A stretch of DNA of 64,000 bases from an uncultured Bryobacterales bacterium (GCA_951813065.1 CATOTH010000001.1:843609-907608); one strand, 5' to 3'; positions 26,169-35,617 are shown, counted from the first letter of the stretch. A program made the numbers and translations. Notes: generated by a model from the letters alone, not told the origin.

Positions 26169-26909
26169 ATGCTCTGCCGGACCTGCCACATGGGCATGGA
26201 CCATCCGCAGTGGGAGATGTACTCGTCGTCCAAGCACGGTGTTCGACACTCGCTCAAACAGAGCGGCATTCTGCCGGAGCAAGCAGCTGCGCCTACTTGC
26301 CAGACCTGCCATATGCCCGAGGGCAACCACGAAGTCCGGACTGCGTGGGGCTTCTTGGCCGTGCGGCTGCCCATGCCAGAGGACGAGCAATGGGCCGCCG
26401 ACAGGGCCACGATTCTTCAGGCCTTGGGCGTCTTGGATCCCCAGGGCAATCCAACGGCCCGATTGGAAGTGGTCAAGGGGGCCGACATGGCCCGGCTCAC
26501 CCAGGAGGACTGGCAAGCCGAGCGAGAGCGGATGATCCAAATGTGCGAGCGGTGTCACTCCGCGAACCTCGTCCAGACCGAATTGAGAAAGGGAGATGAG
26601 ATGATCCGGGAGGCGGACCGATTGCTGGCTGAGGCGATCCGGATCGTTGCCGCTCTCTACCGCGACGGAGCGCTGCGCAAGCCCGCTCACTACGCCTACA
26701 ACTACCCAGACTTGTTGGCCTTCCACGACGCTCCCACCGTGATCGAGCAGAAGCTCTTCAAGATGCATCTGGAACACCGGATGCGGGCGTTCCAGGGAAC
26801 CTTCCACAACAATCCCGATTACGCCCTCTGGTACGGCTGGAGCGAGATGCTGCAGGACTTGACCGAGATCAAGGCCCTGGCGCAGGAGTTACGCAGGGGA
26901 AGCCGCTAG
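26169..26909 (+). CDS. Hydroxylamine oxidoreductase-like multiheme cytochrome, 5'-truncated
   Basis: The protein matches the C-terminal part of the octaheme hydroxylamine-oxidoreductase family. Three heme-binding CXXCH motifs remain (CRTCH, CQTCH, CERCH), and the characteristic helical C-terminus is complete (HAPT-like HDAPTVIEQKLFKMHLEHRM, GTFHNNPDYALWYGWSEM). Family members normally have eight hemes and an export signal. Here the frame opens only 48 bases before the first Met, with no signal peptide and about five hemes missing. It is therefore probably a broken gene, left by rearrangement in an IS-rich region. Its natural partner, a NapC/NirT-type quinol dehydrogenase, follows 21 bases later and is intact. 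Confidence 0.8.
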   Translation: MLCRTCHMGMDHPQWEMYSSSKHGVRHSLKQSGILPEQAAAPTCQTCHMPEGNHEVRTAWGFLAVRLPMPEDEQWAADRATILQALGVLDPQGNPTARLEVVKGADMARLTQEDWQAERERMIQMCERCHSANLVQTELRKGDEMIREADRLLAEAIRIVAALYRDGALRKPAHYAYNYPDLLAFHDAPTVIEQKLFKMHLEHRMRAFQGTFHNNPDYALWYGWSEMLQDLTEIKALAQELRRGSR

Positions 26910-26930
26910 GCGATTCCCGCGGGAGCTACC

Positions 26931-27551
26931 TTGTCCGGCTTGACGGTGATCCTGATCGTTCTGGCTGCGGTAGCCCTCGCCATGGTTGCAGTGCTGGCGG
27001 GACAGGCCGAGACGAGCTTCACGGCAGGAGGCAAGATGCTTGCGTTCTTCGCGCTCTTCTTGCCGCCGGGGCTCTTGCTGGTGGGGGGCGCCGGCCGCCA
27101 CTATCAGCGGGCCCAGACGACAGAGTTCTGCCGCTCCTGTCATATCATGCGTCCCTATGGCGACAGTCTCTACATCGACGATTCTCGTCTTCTTCCCGCT
27201 GCCCACTATCAGAACAACCGGATTCCCGCGAACCGAGCGTGCTACGCGTGCCACACCGAATACGCGATGTTCGGGGACGTGGTCGACAAGCTGCGCGGCG
27301 TGAGGCACGTGAGGCACTATTTCTGGGGAACCGCAGCTAACCCGATCCAACTCTACAAGCCGTACTCGAACCGGGCCTGCCTCGAATGCCATCAGGGAGC
27401 TCGATCCTACGAGGAGAATAGCGACCACGTACGCTTCAAGAAGGAGCTTCTGGCTGGCAGTAAGTCGTGTCTAATGTGTCACACCTTGGCCCATGAAGTA
27501 GATGGGTTGGCTCGATTCGGGCGCTGGCATCGTCCGGAGGTGAGCCCGTGA
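26931..27551 (+). CDS. NapC/NirT-type membrane tetraheme cytochrome
   Basis: A 206-residue membrane-anchored cytochrome that should take electrons from quinol and pass them to a periplasmic partner. There are two N-terminal hydrophobic segments (TVILIVLAAVALAMVAVLA and MLAFFALFLPPGLLLVG), then four heme motifs: CRSCH, CYACH, CLECH and CLMCH. It resembles the cM552/NirT-like proteins found beside hydroxylamine-oxidoreductase-type octaheme cytochromes. The start is TTG at 26931 after GGGAG. With the octaheme gene truncated, this protein may have lost its partner or serve another one. The next gene overlaps it by 4 bases. Confidence 0.86.
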   Translation: MSGLTVILIVLAAVALAMVAVLAGQAETSFTAGGKMLAFFALFLPPGLLLVGGAGRHYQRAQTTEFCRSCHIMRPYGDSLYIDDSRLLPAAHYQNNRIPANRACYACHTEYAMFGDVVDKLRGVRHVRHYFWGTAANPIQLYKPYSNRACLECHQGARSYEENSDHVRFKKELLAGSKSCLMCHTLAHEVDGLARFGRWHRPEVSP

Positions 27552-27760
27552 CTTCTGATCGGGAACCCCCATTTCGTACTGGACTGTCCAGGCGACTTCG
27601 CTGGGCCGGTGCACTGATCGCTGCTGGGAGCATCATCGAAATAGGCACGCTGTTCTGGAACCACACGGTCTCACTCCTTCTCTTTCTTGGGCCGGCGGCA
27701 TTCCTTCTGGGCGGCGGCATGTTGTTGTACTTTTGGCCGACCATCATCTCGATTCGCTGA
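27548..27760 (+). CDS. Small two-helix membrane protein
   Basis: A 70-residue protein with two hydrophobic helices (LRWAGALIAAGSIIEIGTLF and LLLFLGPAAFLLGGGMLLYF). It begins with GTG overlapping the cytochrome stop by 4 bases, so it is translationally coupled and part of the cytochrome operon. No family is recognised. It could be a small accessory subunit of the electron-transfer module. Confidence 0.55.
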   Translation: MTSDREPPFRTGLSRRLRWAGALIAAGSIIEIGTLFWNHTVSLLLFLGPAAFLLGGGMLLYFWPTIISIR

Positions 27761-27817
27761 CTAAGTAATCCCAGTCTAATGATACTTGCCGTTCGTGAAT
27801 CCATCATCGAGTTGATC

Positions 27818-27963
27818 GGCAGGCAAATTCAAGAGTCGGGTCCGGCGAGACCGGGAAGGGCGGTAGCGGCGACAGTGGGACGGTTCCTGAAGTGTCGGTA
27901 GTGGATGGCGACGCTGGAACCGCACAATGCGACGGTTCCATGGGGCCGCAAGCTGTGCGCTCG
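27818..27963. repeat. 146-bp direct repeat, copy B
   Basis: Nearly identical and equal in length to 24165-24310, same orientation, beginning GGCAGGCAAATTCAAGAG. It joins directly to an N-terminal transposase fragment at 27964, so the middle of the original element is missing. The two copies bracket 3.5 kb holding the toxin-antitoxin pair and the cytochrome module. Confidence 0.85.
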
Positions 27964-28209
27964 CGAGCCGATACTGACGGCAGTCAACTGCTGCACCGGC
28001 GCCTTGTCGCGCAAGCGCGCGTCCGGACCGCGGTCCCGGTCGTAGGACCCGCGCAGGGTCTTGCCATCGAGCGCGAGCGGTTCGTCCTGCGGCATCCAGG
28101 CGCCGGACAAGCGTTCGACCTGCTCGGCATCGAGTCCGCCCGCACCACGCGCACGCGCACCTGGCGCAACGGGATCGCGTCCCTCTCCATCGCTTGACTC
28201 ATCGCACAC
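27964..28209 (-). pseudogene. ISAs1-family transposase fragment (N-terminal side)
   Basis: A minus-strand frame reads DEPLALDGKTLRGSYDRDRG, then DKAPVQQLTAVSIGS, and then abuts the 146-bp repeat. ALDGKTLRGS is the first catalytic-Asp block of ISAs1 transposases. The rest of the DDE domain is absent, so it is a remnant. The 180 bases from 28210 to the accA start hold no gene I can recognise. Confidence 0.8.
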
Positions 28210-28392
28210 TCGCGGTCTGTTCGTTCAGTCCCCGCGTACCCCCTCAACGCTGCCGCCCGCAACTCCAACTATCCACGCACCTTCGCCCTCTCCCTCCGGC
28301 CCCCTGCTACTCGAATCTCGAAAAGCTCTGGCCTACAGGGCCAGCTTCCTCGGGTCGCGGCCGGAGGGCTATTTCGGGAACAGGCTACTACA

Positions 28393-29304
28393 ATGGGGCG
28401 ACAGGCGCTCATGGATGACAACGACCAACGTCCTCCCGCAATCGCGGCGGTCAAGGATGATTCCGAGGTGAGCGTTTCACCTTCGACCGAAGAGGCACCC
28501 ACAGCCTGGGAGCACGTCCAGCTCGCGCGGCATCCCCAGCGACCGCACGCGTTGGATTACATCGAGCGTGTGTTCGACCGCTTCCACGAGATTCACGGGG
28601 ATCGCTTGTTCGGCGATGACGCGGCCATTGTCTGCGGCTTTTGCTTCTTCCGAGGCCAGCCCGTGATGGCGATCGGTCAGCAGAAGGGACGCAGGACGGA
28701 TCAAAAGCTGCACCGGAATTTTGGAATGCCGAGGCCCGAGGGATACCGCAAGGCATTGCGCGCCATGCACCTTGCCGAGAAGTTCGGCCGTCCGATCGTG
28801 ACGCTGCTGGACACGCCGGGCGCCTACCCAGGCATGGACGCCGAGGAACGGGGGCAGGCCGAAGCGATCGCCCGGAACCTTTATCAAATGGCCCAGCTGT
28901 CCGTACCCTTGGTGGCGATCTGCATCGGTGAGGGCGGAAGCGGAGGGGCCTTGGCACTTGGTGTGGGCAATCGCGTTCTCATGCTCGAAAATGCCGTCTA
29001 CAGTGTCATCTCTCCCGAGAGCTGTGCGGCGATCGTCTGGCGGGATTCCGGAAAGGCCGAACTGGCGGCCGAAGCGCTGAAGCTGACCGCCCCGGAACTG
29101 AAGAAACTGGGTCTCGTGGACGAAATTGTTCCCGAGCCTCCAGGCGGCGCCCACGACGACATGGACCGCGCCGCGCAGCTGCTCGGTGATGCCCTCGAGG
29201 AGAGCCTGGCCCGGCTTCGGGATCGGTCACCCGCGGAGCTGGCTCAGGACCGCTATGACAAGTTCCGCAGCATGGGCGGCTTTTTCCGAGAAGCAGATGC
29301 GTAG
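28393..29304 (+). CDS. accA: Acetyl-CoA carboxylase carboxyltransferase subunit alpha
   Basis: AccA transfers the carboxyl group from carboxybiotin to acetyl-CoA, with AccD, in fatty-acid synthesis. The crotonase-fold domain is complete: [80 protein letters not shown] and [17 protein letters not shown]. At 303 residues it is slightly shorter than the E. coli protein because the N-terminal extension is different. In-frame starts exist at 28393 and 28411 (MDDND). The next gene overlaps its end by 8 bases. accD is not in this window. Confidence 0.95.
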   Translation: MGRQALMDDNDQRPPAIAAVKDDSEVSVSPSTEEAPTAWEHVQLARHPQRPHALDYIERVFDRFHEIHGDRLFGDDAAIVCGFCFFRGQPVMAIGQQKGRRTDQKLHRNFGMPRPEGYRKALRAMHLAEKFGRPIVTLLDTPGAYPGMDAEERGQAEAIARNLYQMAQLSVPLVAICIGEGGSGGALALGVGNRVLMLENAVYSVISPESCAAIVWRDSGKAELAAEALKLTAPELKKLGLVDEIVPEPPGGAHDDMDRAAQLLGDALEESLARLRDRSPAELAQDRYDKFRSMGGFFREADA

Positions 29305-30301
29305 ATTCGGGGCCACTGGTTCCGCATCCCGCCTTGTCGGCATTCGCCACTCGCCACGCTTGCCGGCAAGCGGCTGCCCAAGGGCCGCCCTAGCGCTCTT
29401 CGTGGCTTGGTCGTGCACGCTGTCAGTCACCATTGGTCCGGCATTCGCGCAGGGCCAGTCGAGAGGAGCCGCAAGCGAAATCACTGCCGATGCGCTTTCG
29501 GACCTCCCGTTCATCTGCCCGATGGATCCGGACATTCGGTCGGCGGGTCCCGGGTCTTGCTCCCGCTGCGGCATGAAACTCGTACTCGGCCTGCCCGACA
29601 TGGCGGAGTATCCGATGCTGTTGACCACGGACCCCGCAGGTGCCGAGGCAGGGAAGCCGGTCGAATTGAGATTCGAGGTATTGCACCCCGACACCGGCAA
29701 CCGGCAGGTCGAATTCGAGAAGGTCCACGAGAAGCTCCTGCACCTCTTTCTGGTAAGCCATGACCTTGAAGAGTTCCGGCACGAGCACCCGCGACTCGGC
29801 CGCGATGGGATGTTCCGGCTCAAGACGGTGCTGACTCATCCCGGGACGTACCGGTTGATGGGGGACTTCTATCCGACCGGCGGGACACCCCAGATGGTTC
29901 CCATGACCCTGACCACGCGCCGATTCGAGGACCCGCTACCCATGATCCGGCCTCAATTGATCGAGGACCGGGAGCCCAAGAAGGGCCGCAACCTCACCGT
30001 CTCGTTTCGCACTGACCCTCCGCAGCCACGCTCGGGCTTCCTGACACTGCTTTTCTTCGAGCTGAACACTGCCAGGAGCTTGCGGAAGTTTCTAGGCGCG
30101 TGGGCCCACATGTTCGCGGCCAAGGACGACCTAGTCACGATGATGCACGCTCACCCGTCGATAGCCGACGGCGGCAAGCTGATTCAGATGAACGTGATTT
30201 TTCCCGAACCGGGAATGTATCGCATCTGGGTCCAGGTCCGGCGCGGGCGGACGGTGAACACTGTGCCATTTACGATTCAGGTCGAGGGGCTGCCAGGATA
30301 A
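29297..30301 (+). CDS. Exported protein with heavy-metal-binding domain
   Basis: A 334-residue exported protein. After an N-terminal region with a hydrophobic segment ([21 protein letters not shown]) comes a short metal-binding domain, [20 protein letters not shown] followed by GMKL. This is the YTCPMHPE...GxCPxCGM-type domain found on metal-transport and copper-resistance proteins. The remaining 250 residues hold two beta-rich regions ([20 protein letters not shown] and [19 protein letters not shown]), which contain His and Met residues and may also bind metal. The function is unknown, but metal homeostasis is likely. Its start overlaps the accA end by 8 bases, so it may be translationally coupled to a lipid-synthesis gene with which it has no obvious link. 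Confidence 0.72.
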   Translation: MRRFGATGSASRLVGIRHSPRLPASGCPRAALALFVAWSCTLSVTIGPAFAQGQSRGAASEITADALSDLPFICPMDPDIRSAGPGSCSRCGMKLVLGLPDMAEYPMLLTTDPAGAEAGKPVELRFEVLHPDTGNRQVEFEKVHEKLLHLFLVSHDLEEFRHEHPRLGRDGMFRLKTVLTHPGTYRLMGDFYPTGGTPQMVPMTLTTRRFEDPLPMIRPQLIEDREPKKGRNLTVSFRTDPPQPRSGFLTLLFFELNTARSLRKFLGAWAHMFAAKDDLVTMMHAHPSIADGGKLIQMNVIFPEPGMYRIWVQVRRGRTVNTVPFTIQVEGLPG

Positions 30302-30442
30302 TTCGCGAGCAGCCGGGTGAGGCCCATGGCATGAACTGCTTGCGCGGCGCATGGGGACAGGTCTCCCCTTGCGGGAACAGACTTGGGCTCGGCACACAGG
30401 ATCCGGCCCGCCCGGGACTCGCCGCCGGCAGGCGACCTGCCC

Positions 30443-31639
30443 TTAGTGCGGACTAGATTCGATTGCGAATCGCTCGAAGGCGCCCACGACCTTCAGTACG
30501 TCCGTAGGCTTGCGCAGGTTGTTCACTCTCCCTCCAATCGCACGCACGAGAGATCCCATAGTCCCGCGCCACGGAGACAAGCGACCTGTGTTCATGAAGG
30601 TAAAAGCGGCTCCAAGGTTGTCGAGCCGGTCAAGCACGCGATCCGAAATCCGCTCGCCGTAGAGCACATCCTCGATGTCGTGACCGATGAAGACCACCGC
30701 CTCGGGAGAGTTGTCCGCCAGCAGTTCGGTGGCGAGCAGCGACCCGAAGAAACTCATCTCGGCGCCGTCGGCCAGTTGCCCCAGATTCACCGTGTAGGGG
30801 CTCAGGTCGTCGATGAACTTCCCAAGCAATGAAAAGTCGACCTCATCCCGATAGTCCTGCCGGGCGAGGACCACCTGTTCCTCGAAGCTGAACACCACGA
30901 TCGAGAATTCGTTGAACCACTCGCTGTGAGCCAGTTGCCGCAGCGCAGCGAGGTGAGGCCGCAGGTGCAGCGCCCTAGTTCGAATCAAGGTTGCGCGGTT
31001 CCATCGAGCGACACCGTGGGCAACGGCCCTGATGGTGGTGGAAGAAGTCGAGACATCCAGGTTGATGAAGACCTTGAGGCGATGGGGCGAGGCCGGTGTT
31101 GGGCGCTCGGTTCTCGGTTCGGGGCGGAACAGGTCGATCGGTGTGTCCACGAGTGTTGCCGGAGGCAGGGTCAGGGCAATCTCCCGATCCTTCCGGGAGA
31201 GAGCAACCGTGAATTCGTCCGAACCCTGGCAGGACCGTCCGACCGCGTCACGGAATCTCCACGTAGCGCGGTACTGGCCAACTCCAGTCCAGACATCATG
31301 TGCCAGGAACATCTCGCCCTTTCTGCAATCCTGCGCATCGAGAGTCCACACCACCTTGTCGGCCAGCACAGCTGGCTCGCCAACCGGGTCGCCCACGGGC
31401 TGGAACAGAATCTCGGCGTCCATCTCGCCCGGCACGTCGCAGAATTGCTTGAGGGGGAAAATGAACTCGAAGTTCGTGTGGAAGCGAAATTCATAGTCCA
31501 ATTTCGCACGGAAGATCTTCGCCCGGCAGACCAGCTGATTATCTGGTTCCGGTGCAGCGTGGGCTATCCCGCCTATGGCGAGGACCAGGAATACCAGAAG
31601 CTTCGCAAGCCCGCCCACCCGGATAACCGACGGCTCCAA
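30443..31639 (-). CDS. Secreted VWFA-like protein, paralogue 1
   Basis: A 398-residue exported protein with a signal peptide (LLVFLVLAIGGIAHAAPE). The N-terminal half is beta-rich with paired Cys residues (NQLVCRAKIF, FPLKQFCD, DAQDCRKGEMFLAHDVWTGV, GRSCQGSDEFTVAL). The C-terminal half resembles a von Willebrand A fold: KVFINLDVSTSSTT at the position of the metal-site loop, FSIVVFSFEEQVVLA, and EAVVFIGHDIEDV. The usual DxSxS metal-site sequence is present only in degenerate form (DVSTS). It is close to TIGR03436-like acidobacterial proteins in layout, but the match is weak. A paralogue lies directly upstream on the same strand. The role is unknown. Confidence 0.6.
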   Translation of the reverse strand: MEPSVIRVGGLAKLLVFLVLAIGGIAHAAPEPDNQLVCRAKIFRAKLDYEFRFHTNFEFIFPLKQFCDVPGEMDAEILFQPVGDPVGEPAVLADKVVWTLDAQDCRKGEMFLAHDVWTGVGQYRATWRFRDAVGRSCQGSDEFTVALSRKDREIALTLPPATLVDTPIDLFRPEPRTERPTPASPHRLKVFINLDVSTSSTTIRAVAHGVARWNRATLIRTRALHLRPHLAALRQLAHSEWFNEFSIVVFSFEEQVVLARQDYRDEVDFSLLGKFIDDLSPYTVNLGQLADGAEMSFFGSLLATELLADNSPEAVVFIGHDIEDVLYGERISDRVLDRLDNLGAAFTFMNTGRLSPWRGTMGSLVRAIGGRVNNLRKPTDVLKVVGAFERFAIESSPH

Positions 31640-31754
31640 AGTCTGAGTCTACCGGAATCCCAAGCCGACGCGACCAAGCTTGGAAGGCACTCATCGCTTC
31701 ATCACATGGAACCGGCCCGTGTCCCTCGCCGATGCCGCTCCCCGTGTGGGCGGA

Positions 31755-32903
31755 TTACCGCAGGCCGGATTTGATCGCCAGATCCTCGAGGGCGTCCACG
31801 GCAGTCTCTATGTCCTTCGGCTCGCGCAGGGTGTGCTCCACCCCCTTCATCTGATGAACCAGGGTTCCGATTACCCCGCGAAACGGAAAATACTGATCGG
31901 TGGTCATGAAGGTGAACACGGCATCAATGCTGTGGAGCCGGTTCACGACGAAATCCGAGAATCGCGTGCCGTGGGGCACGACATCGGCATCGTGCCCGAT
32001 GAACACCATCGCGTCGGGAAGATCGCCCTCCAGCAGTTCCACGGAAATCAGCGACGTCAAGAAGCTGATCGAAGAGCGTCGGGCCAGGCGGCTGCCCAAC
32101 GATTCCAGGTTCCGGTCATCGATGGATTCTCCAAGGCGACGGAAGTCAATCGTTTCTCCGAAGTCCTGCCGCGCCACAATTCCCTGTTCCTCAAAGCTGA
32201 AGGCCACGAGCGAATACCGGTTGAACATCTCGCTCCGCGCGAGCCGACGCAAGGCTGCGAGGTGAGGCCTCAAGTCTGCTGCTCCGGTTTCGACCAGCAG
32301 CCCGTTGCGAGTCATGACATCCGTGTTGATGAAGACCTTCACGTAACGGGGCTCAGTGAGGTGGGAGCAATCGGTCCCAGGTTCCGGGTGGAAGAGGTCT
32401 ATCGGTGTGTGCAGGATCGTTCCCGGAGGCAGGCTCATGGCAACTTCCCGGTCAGAGCGGGACAAGGCCACGTTGAACTCGTGCGAACCCTGGCAGGACC
32501 GGCCGAGCATGTCACGGAATCGCCACGTCGCGCGGTACTGGCCGACTCCCGTCCAGATACCGTACGAGAGGATCGCATTGCCCTTCCGGCAATCGCGCTC
32601 ATCCGGAGCCCACTTGACTTGATGAGACCACTCAGACGGCTTTCCAGGAGAGTGGTTCACCGGCTCGAATCGAATTTCCGCATGCATCCCGGTCGGTGCG
32701 TCACAGAACTGTTTGAGAGGAAACCTGAACTGGCTCTTGACATGGAAGTTGAACTCGACCGCCAACTCCGGAGGGAACATCTTGAATCGGCAGATGAGCT
32801 GGCTGTCTTCCTTCGGTGCAGCATAGCCGAGAGCGCCCGGGGCGAGGGCCAGGAATACGAGAGCCTTCGCGAGGATTGGTGCCGAAAAACCCGACGTTCC
32901 CAC
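31755..32903 (-). CDS. Secreted VWFA-like protein, paralogue 2
   Basis: A 382-residue paralogue of the gene at 30443-31639. It has the same layout: signal peptide (LAKALVFLALAPGALGYAA), conserved Cys blocks (SQLICRFKMFPPELAVEFNF, FPLKQFCDAPTGM, ERDCRKGNAILSYGIWTGVG, GRSCQGSHEFNVALSRSD), and a VWFA-like half (KVFINTDVMTRNG, YSLVAFSFEEQGIVA, DAMVFIGHDADVV). Its metal-site loop is changed even more (DVMTR), suggesting no metal binding. The two genes probably form one transcript and arose by duplication. A periplasmic protein-protein interaction role is a guess. Confidence 0.6.
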   Translation of the reverse strand: MGTSGFSAPILAKALVFLALAPGALGYAAPKEDSQLICRFKMFPPELAVEFNFHVKSQFRFPLKQFCDAPTGMHAEIRFEPVNHSPGKPSEWSHQVKWAPDERDCRKGNAILSYGIWTGVGQYRATWRFRDMLGRSCQGSHEFNVALSRSDREVAMSLPPGTILHTPIDLFHPEPGTDCSHLTEPRYVKVFINTDVMTRNGLLVETGAADLRPHLAALRRLARSEMFNRYSLVAFSFEEQGIVARQDFGETIDFRRLGESIDDRNLESLGSRLARRSSISFLTSLISVELLEGDLPDAMVFIGHDADVVPHGTRFSDFVVNRLHSIDAVFTFMTTDQYFPFRGVIGTLVHQMKGVEHTLREPKDIETAVDALEDLAIKSGLR

Positions 32904-33076
32904 GATATGAGTCTAATGGACTCCGTACCGGGCCCAACGGTGATTCGCCACTTCACGGTCACGCGGGTTCTGGCCGCTCCAACGGGTATGCTCGCTCCCA
33001 GCCTTGTGATATCCCGTACCGGGCTGCCCGCCCGCCCAGCGTGCGGTCCGCCGTGTTGGTGCGATGCCAGGAATCG

Positions 33077-35617
33077 CTACTGTTCCCGGAACAAAGGGCT
33101 GTCCACGACGGCCGCAATCGTGTCGATGATGCGATATTCCTGTTCCGCCGACCTGGCCAGTATCTTGTCCAGTTCCGAACTGTCAACGGGCTCCGTCCCA
33201 TTGGCGTAGGTCAAGAGTTTCGCAATGAAACAGCGGACAAAACGGTCCCGGTTCTTGTCCGTTAGCAGGTGCTTCCTGTACTCGGTGATGTCCTTGTACC
33301 TAGCCCCGTCTGGAAACCAGCTGGCGGCGTCTACGGGAATTGGCTGGTTTTCCCAGGGTCTTGCCATTGGTGGCAGCCCTGCTTCCGCCCGTTTGCGGTC
33401 TTGATTCTCAATCTCCGCGAGTTGCTCCCTGGAGGGCTTCGGGGCGATATGCATCGTGTATTCGTCCCGCCATGCACCGACCGGATCGAAGCTCTCGAAA
33501 GCGTATCCCCAGGGATCGATGCTCGAGTGGCAAGAAGCGCACGAAGGGTCAGCCGTGTGCGCCGCGAGGATTTCCTTGATTGTCTTCGCCTGGCGGACAT
33601 CCGGCTCCGTGATGTTGACGTCGGGCGGCGGTGGCGCGGGATGCAGTCCCATGAACTTCTCCATCACGTAGACAGCCCGATGGATAGGCGATGTCGAGAG
33701 GGTATCGGCGGTGAGGGTCAGGAAAGCGCCCATGCCGAGCAGCCCGCCCCGCCGCCCGTTGGCGAAGGTGTACTTCCGCAGCTTCGAGTCCTGAGGCACG
33801 TCGTCCACTCCATAGACCCTCGCCAAATCCGCGTTCAGGAATGAGTAGTCTGCCGACAGAAACTCGGGAACCGGAAGATTGTTGTCGACCATGTGACTGA
33901 AGAACCGCAGCGCCTCGTTGATCATGTCCTCGCTCAACCGCTTGCGGTCGTACAGCGGAAAACGGTCCGGGTCGGGGGCCATGAAGTTGATCCGGTCGAG
34001 TTCCAGCCAAGCATGGGGGAACTCGCGCAGGAACTCGTCCGCTTCCGACTGGTCGAACTGGCGCTGAACCTCTGCGCGCACCGATTGAAACGTTGCCAGC
34101 GCACCATTGCGAGCCGCTACGCGGGTTTGCTCGTCGGGAATCGTGCTCTTCAGAAAGTAGCTGAGCTTGGTCGCGAAGCGATCAGCCAGCGCGCCATCAC
34201 CCGGATTCAGGATCAGGAACGACGGCGAGGCCAGGATTGCAACGATGCCTTCCTTCAACGCCTCGATCTCGTTTACTGTCTCCGCTCGTGACCGGACCAG
34301 GCGAAGGATCGAATCCAACTCTCCGTTGCCAACGTTCCGACGCCAGGCCCGTTCCGCGATCGGCCGAAGGATCGCCGCAGCGTTTTCCACCTTGGGATCT
34401 TCACCCAGCAAAGCAAACTGTCGTTTCGGAGGCCAGCTCTCGTAGAACGGCCCTTCAATCGTGGCGTTGAACACGCGGGGGCGAGGTCCTTGCCATTCAC
34501 CGACCCAATGACTCCAGTGCTTGGGACTCTTGGCGGTTCGCGCGGGGGCTTTCGGAACCACTTCCCTCACCACAGCGGCGTAACGCTCGGGATCGTTCTT
34601 CAGGAGGTAGTCGTGCGTGATCCGGTATTGGAATTTGAAGTTCTTGTTGCCCTCGAGCCGGAGTCCATCCGTCGGGTAGGACAGTTCAATTCTCGTTCCG
34701 GCGGTAATCCACTCATTGAGTTCGATCTCCATCACCTCCTCGTCCGGAAGGCTGAAGATCTTGACACGATCGCCCAGGTGGACGCTCAATTGGATGGGGT
34801 CGTCGTCGTGGATGCCTGTGGCCGCAGAGTCGTAGACACCGCGGTCCTTGCCCGTGGCAGCAATTCTGATTCGGTATCTTCCGGTCGCGGGAGCGGCGTC
34901 AACATTCGAGAAATAGATTCGCAGCCTCGGATCGAGGAAGTCGATGCTCTCTGCTGTCCGGTCGGCCCTGCCCGGCCGCCCGCTCTGCGACAGGCTCGTC
35001 ACGCTCATGTCGCTGGCCCGAACGTGGTAGAGGCGAGTGTCAGGTTGCTCCGGGGGAAGGATGGTGGAGTCGAGGATCGCCCTGAATGCGTCGATGTACT
35101 GTTCCAAGTGGAACTGGCTCATTCCGAGCGCGTTGCCATCGGTGTCGAACCCGTCCTCCAGCGTGTCTCCCAGCAGGTTAGCCGTTGGCTGGTCCGTTCC
35201 GACGTGTTCGATCATCAGAACATCGCGGACACTGTTTGAAAGCTCGCGGTTGTTCAACCGTCGAGGCTTGATCCGCATCGAGTCACCGGCTTGTTGTCGA
35301 TAGCTACGGATCTTCTGTTCAAGAAACAGGGTCAGGCGCTGGCGATCTGCGGCGGACAACTGACTCTCTGGCGGGGGCGGCATATATCCGCTGCTGACAT
35401 GCCCCAGGCTCTTCACCCAGAGATCCAGGTTGTCTCGAGCGGTGCTGTTGGCCAGAACGCGCAAGCTGAAGCCTGCTGCGGGCTCGACATCTTTGTGGCA
35501 CTTGGAGCAGTGCATTCGCAGCAGGCCCATATCACCCGCCGCCGCTTCCTCCGCGGACAGCGGTGCCGCGACGGCAAAAGCAGCCAGCAGGACGGCGGCG
35601 GAGCGAAGGTCAGGCAT
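33077..35617 (-). CDS. DUF1587/DUF1592/DUF1588/DUF1585 secreted cytochrome-like protein
   Basis: A large exported protein (846 residues) of the type abundant in planctomycetes and some acidobacteria. A signal peptide (AAVLLAAFAVAAPLSAEE) is followed by a cytochrome-c-like N-terminus with a heme motif (LLRMHCSKCHKDVEPAAGF). The DUF1587 region contains RRLNNRELSNSVRDVLMIE, and later blocks include DRKRLSEDMINEALRFFSHM (DUF1592/1588) and a second CXXCH in SCASCHSSIDPWGYAFESFD. The C-terminus AAVVDSPLFREQ is DUF1585. The function of the family is unestablished. The start at 35617 overlaps the end of the DUF1552 gene by 8 bases, so they are translationally coupled and presumably work together. Confidence 0.85.
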   Translation of the reverse strand: MPDLRSAAVLLAAFAVAAPLSAEEAAAGDMGLLRMHCSKCHKDVEPAAGFSLRVLANSTARDNLDLWVKSLGHVSSGYMPPPPESQLSAADRQRLTLFLEQKIRSYRQQAGDSMRIKPRRLNNRELSNSVRDVLMIEHVGTDQPTANLLGDTLEDGFDTDGNALGMSQFHLEQYIDAFRAILDSTILPPEQPDTRLYHVRASDMSVTSLSQSGRPGRADRTAESIDFLDPRLRIYFSNVDAAPATGRYRIRIAATGKDRGVYDSAATGIHDDDPIQLSVHLGDRVKIFSLPDEEVMEIELNEWITAGTRIELSYPTDGLRLEGNKNFKFQYRITHDYLLKNDPERYAAVVREVVPKAPARTAKSPKHWSHWVGEWQGPRPRVFNATIEGPFYESWPPKRQFALLGEDPKVENAAAILRPIAERAWRRNVGNGELDSILRLVRSRAETVNEIEALKEGIVAILASPSFLILNPGDGALADRFATKLSYFLKSTIPDEQTRVAARNGALATFQSVRAEVQRQFDQSEADEFLREFPHAWLELDRINFMAPDPDRFPLYDRKRLSEDMINEALRFFSHMVDNNLPVPEFLSADYSFLNADLARVYGVDDVPQDSKLRKYTFANGRRGGLLGMGAFLTLTADTLSTSPIHRAVYVMEKFMGLHPAPPPPDVNITEPDVRQAKTIKEILAAHTADPSCASCHSSIDPWGYAFESFDPVGAWRDEYTMHIAPKPSREQLAEIENQDRKRAEAGLPPMARPWENQPIPVDAASWFPDGARYKDITEYRKHLLTDKNRDRFVRCFIAKLLTYANGTEPVDSSELDKILARSAEQEYRIIDTIAAVVDSPLFREQ

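Noticed and set aside
24165..27963. The repeated 146-bp sequence as a CRISPR or tandem array
   Set aside because: There are only two copies, 3.5 kb apart, each linked to transposase fragments, with no regular spacers.
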